A DNA stretch of 8,338 bases from Treponema sp. (lineage in GTDB: Bacteria > Spirochaetota > Spirochaetia > Treponematales > Treponemataceae). The stretch's first letter is position 1, and each line of letters starts with the position of its first letter. Position numbers and translations under genes: made by a program. This document shows, in pieces, positions 1 through 6,149 of the stretch. The notes beneath the pieces were generated by a model. The model was not told the origin of the DNA. It made no database searches and saw only the letters and a program-made list of their open reading frames with translations. The stretch lies in assembly GCA_017617145.1 (NCBI GenBank), contig JAFZWX010000147.1:1-8338 (forward strand). Reading direction: 5' to 3'.

Positions 1-1548
1 CTGACTTTCACCGCCGGAAAAATCTACACCTTTGCTGTCAAACTCTGTTGTAACCTGAGTGAAAAGGCCGTCGGGGAGTCTTGCAAGTTTGTCGCCAAAG
101 CCTGCTTCTTTTAAAGACTGGCGGATTTTTGGATCTTCCTGCTCAAGCTGATCTTTTGTTAAATCATCCATTACAACGTTTTCGGCAAGGCTTGCACCAA
201 ACATCTGAAAGTCCTGGAAAACTACACCTATCTTCTTATGATAGTCCGACGGCTTGTAAACCTTAACATCCTGACCGTGATATTTAATTGTACCGCTGGT
301 CGGGTCATAAAGTCGCATAAGCAGTTTTATAAGCGTAGTTTTTCCAGCTCCGTTGTAGCCTACAATAGCAATGTGCTCTCCTGGTTTTACAGTTAGTGAA
401 ATATCATTTAAGACAGTGCGTGATTTTTCGTTGTACTTAAAACTAACATGGTCAAGGACGAGTTCTCCGTTGCCACTTGGAACTGGCTGGCCTTCCTCCA
501 ATTTGATTCTTGGTTCGTAAGCAAGGAAGGCGCGGATTTTGTCTATGTACATGCTGTTTTCGTGAGCGGCAGGGCCAAGGTCTGCAAAGCGGCTCATACA
601 TCCGCGGAGGCTTCCTGTTCTGTTGAACAAAATTACGGCATCGCTGTAGTTGAGTGCGTGAAGAACCGCTGCCTTGTAAACAAGATATGTAATATAAAGG
701 CCGTCAATCAAAAAGTCACTCACCATGTAATCTTTTACAAAGCCAAGCCAGGTGCGTATGCGCGAAACTTTCTTATGCTCTGTGATGATGTTGTCGTTTG
801 CTTCTTCAAATTCCTGTTCAAGCTGGGTGCCGGTGTTGGGGTGAAGTCTGAGCTCTTTTGCATAATCCTTAAGGTAGAAAACACGGCTAATGTAGTCGCG
901 CTTACGCATATGAGGATTTACTTTTGTACGGTTTTCGTAATTTACCTTGTTGAGCTTTTTAGAAACAACAAAGCGCATGATAAAGGAAACAAGAACAAAT
1001 ACAATTCCAATCGGGTCGAGCGTAAGGTAAAAAATACCTGTTGTAAAAAGTACGGTGATTGCCTGCATGCCCATGTTGAGCATATTAAGGAAGCGGTCTA
1101 TTGTCTGTTCCGATTCTGAAACTCCAAGTACAAAGTCGTTGTAGTAATCCGGGTCGTCGTAGCAGAAAAGGTCAATTTCGCTGGCCTTCTGAAAAAGCTG
1201 TTCCTTTAGCGCACGGTACAACTTTGGCTTACATTTGAACTGCCAGCTGTAAATAAAAAATCCATCCGGGATAATTTGAATAATGTTCAGAAGAAGGATT
1301 AGCCCGATGTAAAAAAGTGCTTTTGTAAACGGTTCCTGAAACTCTGCACAACGCAGAACGTAGCGTATTCCAAGTACGTGTTCAAGGAAGATAACTCCCT
1401 GGTAGCGGAAAGCGTCGTACAGGTGGTAAATCATGTAAGCAGGACAGGTTTTAAAGCAAAGCTTCCAGAGGAAAATCTGATTTTTGAGGACTGTTGAAGC
1501 TGGTTTTTTCTTGCCGGCAGTGCCAGCTTTTACATTCTTGTTTTTCAT
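1..1548 (-). CDS. ABC exporter half-transporter (permease plus ATPase), C-terminus cut off by window edge
   Basis: Reading leftwards from the ATG at 1548-1546, 516 codons are open and run off the window. The N-terminal half is a membrane domain with hydrophobic segments near residues 80-95, 160-175, 179-194 and 278-297. The ATPase domain starts near residue 362. Walker A is GYNGAGKTT (397-405), the Q-loop Q445 lies in VVFQDFQMF, and the signature motif FSGGES (510-515) ends the visible part, so Walker B, D-loop and H-loop lie outside. The start overlaps the stop of the upstream ABC gene by 4 bases (ATGA), indicating translational coupling. The protein is a diverged paralogue of that neighbour: both carry YLK[DE]YAKELRL in the intracellular loop and share the Walker A region. 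Known family: type IV ABC exporters, which work as dimers of such halves at the inner membrane. Inferred: heterodimer with the neighbour; substrate unknown. Confidence 0.9.
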   Translation of the reverse strand, partial: MKNKNVKAGTAGKKKPASTVLKNQIFLWKLCFKTCPAYMIYHLYDAFRYQGVIFLEHVLGIRYVLRCAEFQEPFTKALFYIGLILLLNIIQIIPDGFFIYSWQFKCKPKLYRALKEQLFQKASEIDLFCYDDPDYYNDFVLGVSESEQTIDRFLNMLNMGMQAITVLFTTGIFYLTLDPIGIVFVLVSFIMRFVVSKKLNKVNYENRTKVNPHMRKRDYISRVFYLKDYAKELRLHPNTGTQLEQEFEEANDNIITEHKKVSRIRTWLGFVKDYMVSDFLIDGLYITYLVYKAAVLHALNYSDAVILFNRTGSLRGCMSRFADLGPAAHENSMYIDKIRAFLAYEPRIKLEEGQPVPSGNGELVLDHVSFKYNEKSRTVLNDISLTVKPGEHIAIVGYNGAGKTTLIKLLMRLYDPTSGTIKYHGQDVKVYKPSDYHKKIGVVFQDFQMFGASLAENVVMDDLTKDQLEQEDPKIRQSLKEAGFGDKLARLPDGLFTQVTTEFDSKGVDFSGGESQ

Positions 1549-3389
1549 GCCCAGATGCCCTCCTTCTGTTTAGCTGAATCTGCAAGGTAGTTTTCTGCCT
1601 GCTTGTTGTACATGTCAGCGTAGGCGCCTTTTTTCTTCATAAGCGATTTGTGGGTGCCTTCTTCTATAACCATTCCCTTTTCAAGAAGGAAAACATAATC
1701 GGCATTCTGCACAGAAGAAAGACGGTGCGAAATAAAAAGCAGCGTGTTTTCCTGGCAGGCCTTTAAGATATTGTCAAAGAGCTTATATTCTGCAATAGGG
1801 TCAAGCGCACTTGAAGGTTCATCAAAAACCTTAACCGGACAGTTTCTGGCAAAGGCGCGTGCAACAACAATTTTTTGAAATTCTCCGCCAGAAAGTACAG
1901 CACCTTCGTCATCAAACTCGCGGGTTAGGGTAGTGTCAATTCCTTTTGGCAGGCTCATTACCTTGTCGTAAACACCTGAAAGCTTGAGGGCATCTTCTAC
2001 AACAGTGCGCTTTTGTTCTGCCGGAATATTTTCTCCAAGCACAACATTGTCTGCAACACTCATACTGAACATTCTGTTGTCCTGAAAAGCCGTTGCAAAA
2101 AGTGCGCGGTATTTCTGCAGGTTGTATTCTTTTATGTTACGTCCGTTGAGCAGGATTTCTCCTTCTGTCGGGTCATACAAACGAAGCAGAAGTTTTATGA
2201 TTGTAGATTTTCCAGCTCCGTTGTGTCCTACAAGAGCGTAGGTTTTTCCGCCATCAAGTTTCATGTTCAGGTTTTCAAGAACAGGAATATCTTTGTAGGC
2301 AAAACTAACGTTACGGAACTCAATAGAGTCTATTGTAGTTCCCGGGTCTGCGCCGTCATAATCCTCAGGAATCTTTTCTTTATACTCAAGGAAGGTTTTA
2401 AGATATTCAACAAAAAGTCCGTTCTTAAAACATTCGGTAACAGAGTCTGTAAAGCCAATCAAAATCCAGGTTGTCGAAACCATCATACTTGTAATAACCG
2501 CAAGCTGAGCAAGGCTGATTGTATGACTCACAAGATTTCTGAAGGCACCGTAAATGAGCAAGCCTTCAAAAATAAATGTAAAGGTGAACTCAACATAAAG
2601 CCAGTGAAGCGTTACAGATTTCCAGACATATTTTTTTGTAACATCGGCAACGCCTGTAATTGCATCGCGGTACTGGTGGCGCAAAAGACGGAAAACCTTT
2701 GTAAGGCGCAGCTCCTTGGCATATTCCTTAAGGTACATTACGCGGTTTATGTAATCAATGCGGCGATTGTGAACTGCCATATCCTTCTGTCGCTTGTAAT
2801 CAATGTGACTGTTAAGGCGGCGGAACCAGAAGTTTCCGATAATCGGCAAAAGAATAAATGTAACCGAAAGCTTGTCAACCTGGAACATGAATATGAATGC
2901 ACAAACACTTGCAGCCGCACCAAAAATCACACCAAAAATTGTTTCTACAGTCTGAACAAGGCGTGTGTCTGCATTTTTCATAGCAAGCGTGTATTTGTCG
3001 TAAAACTCGGCATTTTCAAAGCATTCAAGCTCCACGTTGCGCGACTTCTTAAAAAGAATCTTATACAACTTTTTATTTACTTCGGCATTGGCAATTGGAA
3101 TTATAGTTCCGTTTAAGTAATCTGTGTACAAGGTCTTGCTCGCAAAAACCGCAATACAGATTCCAATAAAAATCATGAGGGTAGAAAAAGCACGTCCTTC
3201 CTGCAGGGCATTAATTACATAGCGCATAAAAAAGGCACTGTAAAAAAGCCATTCGCCGTAATCAATGAGTGTATGGAAAGCAAGATGAAAAACAGCACGA
3301 GGACAGATTTTGCAAAGCAGCTTGAGCGCAAAAAGATTGTTTTTTACAGCACTGATTCTGTTTTTTGTTTTACCAGACTTTTTGTTCAT
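1545..3389 (-). CDS. ABC exporter half-transporter (permease plus ATPase), 614 aa
   Basis: A complete fused ABC exporter subunit of normal length (about 600 aa). The membrane domain has six likely helices near residues 42-60, 69-90, 148-168, 171-190, 264-284 and 292-314. The ATPase domain has an A-loop Tyr365, Walker A GHNGAGKST (388-396), Q-loop Q436, signature LSGGE (499-503), Walker B PVKVFDE ending in catalytic Glu524, D-loop SSALDP (526-531) and H-loop His555. All catalytic residues are present, so this half should hydrolyse ATP. The ATG at 3389 is preceded by GGGGAG with 5 bases spacing. Its stop overlaps the next ABC gene by 4 bases, so the two form an operon and probably one heterodimeric inner-membrane exporter. 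No adjacent substrate gene (peptide, bacteriocin or regulator) is visible, so the cargo cannot be assigned. The family includes lipid, drug and peptide exporters. Confidence 0.93.
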   Translation of the reverse strand: MNKKSGKTKNRISAVKNNLFALKLLCKICPRAVFHLAFHTLIDYGEWLFYSAFFMRYVINALQEGRAFSTLMIFIGICIAVFASKTLYTDYLNGTIIPIANAEVNKKLYKILFKKSRNVELECFENAEFYDKYTLAMKNADTRLVQTVETIFGVIFGAAASVCAFIFMFQVDKLSVTFILLPIIGNFWFRRLNSHIDYKRQKDMAVHNRRIDYINRVMYLKEYAKELRLTKVFRLLRHQYRDAITGVADVTKKYVWKSVTLHWLYVEFTFTFIFEGLLIYGAFRNLVSHTISLAQLAVITSMMVSTTWILIGFTDSVTECFKNGLFVEYLKTFLEYKEKIPEDYDGADPGTTIDSIEFRNVSFAYKDIPVLENLNMKLDGGKTYALVGHNGAGKSTIIKLLLRLYDPTEGEILLNGRNIKEYNLQKYRALFATAFQDNRMFSMSVADNVVLGENIPAEQKRTVVEDALKLSGVYDKVMSLPKGIDTTLTREFDDEGAVLSGGEFQKIVVARAFARNCPVKVFDEPSSALDPIAEYKLFDNILKACQENTLLFISHRLSSVQNADYVFLLEKGMVIEEGTHKSLMKKKGAYADMYNKQAENYLADSAKQKEGIWA

Positions 3390-3390
3390 G

Positions 3391-3407
3391 AAAACTCCCC
3401 GAGTTTT
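3391..3407 (-). promoter_or_regulatory. Hairpin enclosing the ribosome binding site of the first ABC gene
   Basis: Read on the minus strand this is AAAACTC-GGG-GAGTTTT, a perfect 7-bp inverted repeat with a 3-base loop, ending 1 base before the ATG at 3389. The Shine-Dalgarno GGGGAG lies partly in the loop and partly in the 3' arm. Folding would therefore mask it and place the start codon beside the stem. The stem has four A-U pairs and is not very stable. A regulatory role (translation control) is inference; the palindrome itself is directly visible. Confidence 0.45.
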
Positions 3408-3442
3408 GATATATCACTATTATGCCGAAAACCACAGTAAAA

Positions 3443-3463
3443 ATCTATGTAAAAAGCATAGAT
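3443..3463. repeat. Perfect 7-bp inverted repeat in the divergent promoter region, possible operator
   Basis: ATCTATG at 3443-3449 and CATAGAT at 3457-3463 are exact inverted copies separated by 7 bases. The repeat lies between the divergent ABC operon and mntP. On the minus strand a possible -10 hexamer CATAAT (3424-3419) would place this repeat around its -35 region, where no good TTGACA match exists. That arrangement would suit an activator or repressor site for the ABC operon. It could also be a weak stem-loop followed by a T-rich tract on the plus strand. The function is not known. Confidence 0.35.
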
Positions 3464-3486
3464 GATTTTTTATTGATTGTTCGTTA

Positions 3487-3515
3487 TTGACTATCGACCC
3501 CGGTTTCAATAAAAT
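3487..3515 (+). promoter_or_regulatory. Sigma-70-type promoter for mntP
   Basis: TTGACT (3487-3492) and TAAAAT (3510-3515) are separated by exactly 17 bases; each hexamer matches the consensus at 5 of 6 positions. Transcription would start near 3522, leaving a leader of only about 25 bases. A GAGG ribosome binding site lies at 3534-3537, 9 bases before the mntP ATG. The leader is too short for the yybP-ykoY manganese riboswitch that precedes many mntP genes, and no such motif is visible. Confidence 0.65.
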
Positions 3516-3546
3516 TCAAAAATCTTACTTTTTGAGGCTCTGATTT

Positions 3547-4143
3547 ATGGAATGGAGCGTTGTATTTTTTATTAACAGTATCTTGCTTGGCGTAGGGCTT
3601 GCAATGGATGCTTTTTCTGTTTCTCTGGCAAATGGTCTGAACGAAGCTCAGATGAAAAAAGGCCGCATGTGTTTTATTGCCGGTGTATATGCATTCTTTC
3701 AGTTTGCAATGCCTATGATTGGTTGGATTTGCGTTCACACGATTGTTGAATATTTTTCGCGCTTTGGTGATTTTATTCCCTGGATTGCACTTGGACTTCT
3801 TTTGTTCATAGGTGGAAAAATGATTTGGGAAGCTTTTCATGAAGAGAAACAAGAGAATGGCGAAGCTTCTGTAAAATATCTTTCTTTTTCAATATTGTTA
3901 CTGCAAGGTGTTGCAACTTCTATCGATGCACTTTCAGTAGGTTTTACAATTGCCGATTACGGTCTACTTATGGCATTCGTTGCTTCTCTTATAATCGCCG
4001 TTGTGACTTTTGCAATCTGTATGACAGGACTTTTAATAGGAAAAAAAGCAGGCAGTCATCTAGGCTCAAAAGCAACCTTTATTGGTGGACTTATCCTCAT
4101 TGGAATTGGAATAGAGATATTTGTAAAAGGTGTTTTCTTTTAA
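3547..4143 (+). CDS. mntP: Manganese efflux pump MntP (198 aa)
   Basis: A small inner-membrane protein that exports Mn2+ and protects against manganese excess. It consists almost entirely of hydrophobic segments, six in all, near residues 4-26, 41-63, 77-95, 111-133, 140-165 and 175-196, and matches the family's usual length of about 190 aa. The two pseudo-symmetric signature motifs are clear: GLAMDAFSVSLANG (residues 17-30) with Asp21, and TSIDALSVGF (124-133) with Asp127. These acidic membrane residues are essential in the characterised E. coli protein. The ATG at 3547 places the first helix at the N-terminus as expected and has GAGG 9 bases upstream. The gene is transcribed alone from its own promoter, divergently from the ABC operon. 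The following iorA has a separate strong promoter. No terminator hairpin is evident after the stop. Confidence 0.93.
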   Translation: MEWSVVFFINSILLGVGLAMDAFSVSLANGLNEAQMKKGRMCFIAGVYAFFQFAMPMIGWICVHTIVEYFSRFGDFIPWIALGLLLFIGGKMIWEAFHEEKQENGEASVKYLSFSILLLQGVATSIDALSVGFTIADYGLLMAFVASLIIAVVTFAICMTGLLIGKKAGSHLGSKATFIGGLILIGIGIEIFVKGVFF

Positions 4144-4188
4144 TTTCTTCTAATTTATAAAGCAAGGTGCATACAAAGTACATTACTA

Positions 4189-4217
4189 TTGATAGAAACA
4201 AAAATCTGCGTTATAAT
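4189..4217 (+). promoter_or_regulatory. Near-consensus sigma-70 promoter for the iorAB operon, predicting a leaderless transcript
   Basis: TTGATA (4189-4194, 5 of 6) and TATAAT (4212-4217, 6 of 6) are spaced by 17 bases, the best promoter in the window. The iorA ATG starts at 4224, only 6 bases after the -10 box. The normal start of transcription (about 6-8 bases after the -10) falls at 4223-4225, on the start codon itself. No purine-rich Shine-Dalgarno sequence precedes the ATG. Confidence 0.75.
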
Positions 4218-4223
4218 TAAATC

Positions 4224-6149
4224 ATGGCAAAACAAATGATAATGGGAAACCAGGCAATTGCACTTGGTGCCTTAAAGGCTGGTGTGAATCTTGTGGCAGG
4301 ATACCCGGGAACACCTTCCAGCGAAATAATTGAATTTATCTCAAAATATAAAGAAAAAACCGGTACTTATGTAGAATGGTCAGTAAACGAAAAAGCCGCC
4401 GCCGAAGTTGCAGCTGGAGCAAGTTATGCAGGCAGCCGCACCATGATTACAATGAAGCAGGTAGGCCTTAATGTTGCAAGCGACCCTGTAATGTGCCTCA
4501 GCTATGTTGGCATAAAAGGCGGAATGGTAATTGTAGTTGCCGATGACCCGGGCCCGATTTCAAGCCAGACCGAACAGGATACCCGAAAGTTCGCCCAGTT
4601 TTCAAAGTTGCCGTGTCTGGATCCTTCAACTCCTGGCGAAGCCTATGAAATGGTGCAGGAAGCTTTTGAACTTAGCGAAAAATATAATACTCCGGTGCTT
4701 TTGCGTCCAACAACCCGAGTTGATCATGCCTACGAAAGTCTTGAATTCCCCGAGCTTGGTCCATGCCGTAAGCGTGGTGAGTTTGAAAAAGATTCCAAAC
4801 GCTGGGTAATTTTTCCGCGTGCGTCGTTTCTGAATCACCAGCGCATTTTTGAACGAAATGAAAAGGTGTTGCCACAGGCCTTTAGTGAAAGTAAGTGGAA
4901 TAAAATAGGAGGGGAAAGCCTTCCCCTCGCTCGCACTGCGTTGCTCACTACCCCTTCTAACGGGGGTCACCCCCGTAACGCCCCCGTGGCCTTTGCCGCA
5001 GGAGGAATCAGCTACTGCTATTTGATGGAAGCCTTATCGCTCCTGAACATAAAAGATATCTCTGTCTTAAAAATCGGAACTCCATATCCATTCCCGGAAC
5101 CGCTCGCAATAAACTTCATGCAATCCTGCGACCGTGTAATCTGTTTTGAAGAGCTGGACCCCGTAATAGAAGAAAGCCTTTTGCTAGTAGCCGGCCGCAA
5201 TCATCTTGAATGCAATATCAGTGGTAAACTAGATGGCACAGTTCCACCCGCCGGCGAGTTGAGTGTGGAGATTGTGAAAGAATGTCTTCTGTCATTGGCG
5301 GCTGATATGTCATTCCCGGGCTTGACCCGGGAATCTCTGCTTAAAAAAGATTGTCGGGTCAAGCCCGACAATGACAGTGGAGAGGCGCCAGACCTCCCAG
5401 TCCGCCCGCCAGTCCTTTGCGCCGGTTGTCCACATCGCGGTGCCTTCTACGCCGTAAAACAGGCAATGAAAGGAAAGAAAACAGTCTACTGTGGCGACAT
5501 CGGCTGCTACACCTTGGGAAATGCCCAGCCACTTGATATGACAGACACCTGCTTGTGTATGGGCGCCGATATTACAATGGCCCAGGGCTTTTATCACAAC
5601 GAACCGGACCGCTATTGCTTCAGCTTTATAGGTGATTCAACTTTCTTTGCAAGCGGAATCACAGGCGTTGTAAATGCAGTTTATAATCAGGCAAAGCAGA
5701 CAATCTGTGTACTGGACAATTCTACAACCGCCATGACAGGTCACCAGCCTCACCCAGGCACCGGCGTAACCATGATGGGCCAGATTGTAGAAAAAATCAG
5801 CATAGAAAAAATCCTTACAGCAATAGGGGTTTCGCCTGTTATTACAGTAGATCCGTTCGATCAGAAGGCCGCTGTAGAAGCAGTAAAAACCGCAAGCGAA
5901 TCAAAGGGCGTTAGTGCAATAATTTTCAAAGCTCCATGTATAAGCATTGCCGCAAAAGTTGGTTGTAAGCTTCCGGGGCCCCGCATAGTTGATGCAGAAA
6001 AATGTATTGGCTGCCGCAAGTGCATAAATGAACTTGGTTGCCCGGCACTGAGTGTTAGCTTGTCAGAAAAGAAGCTTGTAGAAATAGATAAATCACTTTG
6101 TACAGGCTGCGGCTTGTGTTCACAGGTTTGTCCAACAGGAGCAATATAA
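4224..6149 (+). CDS. iorA: Indolepyruvate:ferredoxin oxidoreductase, alpha subunit IorA (641 aa, carrying two in-frame repeat insertions)
   Basis: The enzyme oxidatively decarboxylates aryl 2-oxoacids (indole-, phenyl- and hydroxyphenylpyruvate) with CoA to arylacetyl-CoA, CO2 and reduced ferredoxin. Order of domains: a pyruvate:ferredoxin-oxidoreductase-type N-terminal domain with GYPGTPSSE (26-34), VNEKAA with Glu56, and KQVGLNVASDP (78-88); a middle domain from about FAAGGISY (257-264); a thiamine-diphosphate domain with CAGCPHRG (399-406), GDIGCYTLG (424-432), GDST (470-473) and the LDN...AMTGHQPHPG region (497-512); and a C-terminal 2[4Fe-4S] ferredoxin domain with Cys594, 597, 600, 606 and Cys626, 629, 632, 636. 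The family usually has about 580-600 residues. The excess of about 50 residues corresponds to two palindromic repeats inside the gene (about residues 229-255 and 362-384), both at domain junctions with all catalytic motifs intact, so the protein is probably functional. The start is set by the MGNQAIALGALKAG homology and the promoter position. There is no Shine-Dalgarno sequence. Confidence 0.95.
   Translation: MAKQMIMGNQAIALGALKAGVNLVAGYPGTPSSEIIEFISKYKEKTGTYVEWSVNEKAAAEVAAGASYAGSRTMITMKQVGLNVASDPVMCLSYVGIKGGMVIVVADDPGPISSQTEQDTRKFAQFSKLPCLDPSTPGEAYEMVQEAFELSEKYNTPVLLRPTTRVDHAYESLEFPELGPCRKRGEFEKDSKRWVIFPRASFLNHQRIFERNEKVLPQAFSESKWNKIGGESLPLARTALLTTPSNGGHPRNAPVAFAAGGISYCYLMEALSLLNIKDISVLKIGTPYPFPEPLAINFMQSCDRVICFEELDPVIEESLLLVAGRNHLECNISGKLDGTVPPAGELSVEIVKECLLSLAADMSFPGLTRESLLKKDCRVKPDNDSGEAPDLPVRPPVLCAGCPHRGAFYAVKQAMKGKKTVYCGDIGCYTLGNAQPLDMTDTCLCMGADITMAQGFYHNEPDRYCFSFIGDSTFFASGITGVVNAVYNQAKQTICVLDNSTTAMTGHQPHPGTGVTMMGQIVEKISIEKILTAIGVSPVITVDPFDQKAAVEAVKTASESKGVSAIIFKAPCISIAAKVGCKLPGPRIVDAEKCIGCRKCINELGCPALSVSLSEKKLVEIDKSLCTGCGLCSQVCPTGAI
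4909..4987 (+). repeat. GC-rich palindromic repeat element inserted in frame within iorA (element 1)
   Basis: About 80 bases made of small hairpins. GAGGGGAA/TTCCCCTC (4909-4916 and 4921-4928) is an 8-bp stem with a 4-base loop. ACGGGGG/CCCCCGT (4960-4966 and 4970-4976) is a 7-bp stem with a 3-base loop. A second CCCCCGT copy follows at 4981-4987. Between them is a segment that reads CGCTCGCACTGCG and then TTGCTCACTACC. The stretch is far more G/C-run-rich than the rest of iorA. It encodes about residues 229-255, low in similarity to anything expected in IorA, immediately before the conserved FAAGGISY strand. Boundaries are approximate. Its identity as a dispersed element is inferred from structure and composition; only one copy lies in this window. 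Confidence 0.7.
5308..5376 (+). repeat. Nested palindromic repeat inserted in frame within iorA (element 2)
   Basis: Two 29-base halves (5308-5336 and 5348-5376) are inverted copies of each other around an 11-base spacer, matching at 23 of 29 positions. Each half is itself a hairpin with a 9-bp stem and 5-base loop: ATTCCCGGG/CCCGGGAAT (5312-5320, 5326-5334) and ATTGTCGGG/CCCGACAAT (5350-5358, 5364-5372). The six differences between halves are paired changes (CCC/GGG against GTC/GAC) that preserve both stems. The total of 69 bases equals 23 codons, so it adds residues 362-384 without shifting the frame. Of the three forward frames only the one used by iorA is free of stops. It lies in the linker just before the LPVRPPVLCAGCPHRG start of the thiamine-diphosphate domain. 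It resembles palindromic coding elements such as Rickettsia RPEs in style; this is not a claim of homology. Confidence 0.85.

Noticed and set aside
448..1119. Plus-strand open frame of 223 codons opposite the second ABC gene
   Set aside because: Shadow of the exporter coding sequence, whose minus-strand frame is continuous and matches the neighbour's paralogous motifs.
2013..3116. Long plus-strand open frame of 367 codons opposite the first ABC gene
   Set aside because: It is antisense to a gene with complete ABC motifs. Its translation is rich in Cys, Asn and Lys with no domain, and no ribosome binding site is evident.
3391..3463. yybP-ykoY manganese riboswitch upstream of mntP
   Set aside because: The conserved motifs of that riboswitch are not visible, and the predicted promoter lies downstream of this stretch.
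3484..3852. Minus-strand open frame of 122 codons overlapping mntP
   Set aside because: It lies antisense to the clear MntP frame and its promoter, and the translation has no recognisable features.
5308..5376. CRISPR or rho-independent terminator explanation of the iorA palindromes
   Set aside because: There are only two inverted halves rather than regularly spaced direct repeats, and the hairpins sit within an open coding frame with no T-run, so neither explanation fits.
5310..5597. Minus-strand open frame starting in the thiamine-diphosphate domain of iorA and ending in the repeat at 5308-5376
   Set aside because: Open only because the palindrome is stop-free in several frames; it is otherwise antisense to conserved iorA sequence.
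6098..6148. Upstream ATG as the iorB start
   Set aside because: It lies inside the iorA ferredoxin domain and would add 17 residues unlike IorB N-termini; the ATG at 6149 has AGGAG at good spacing.
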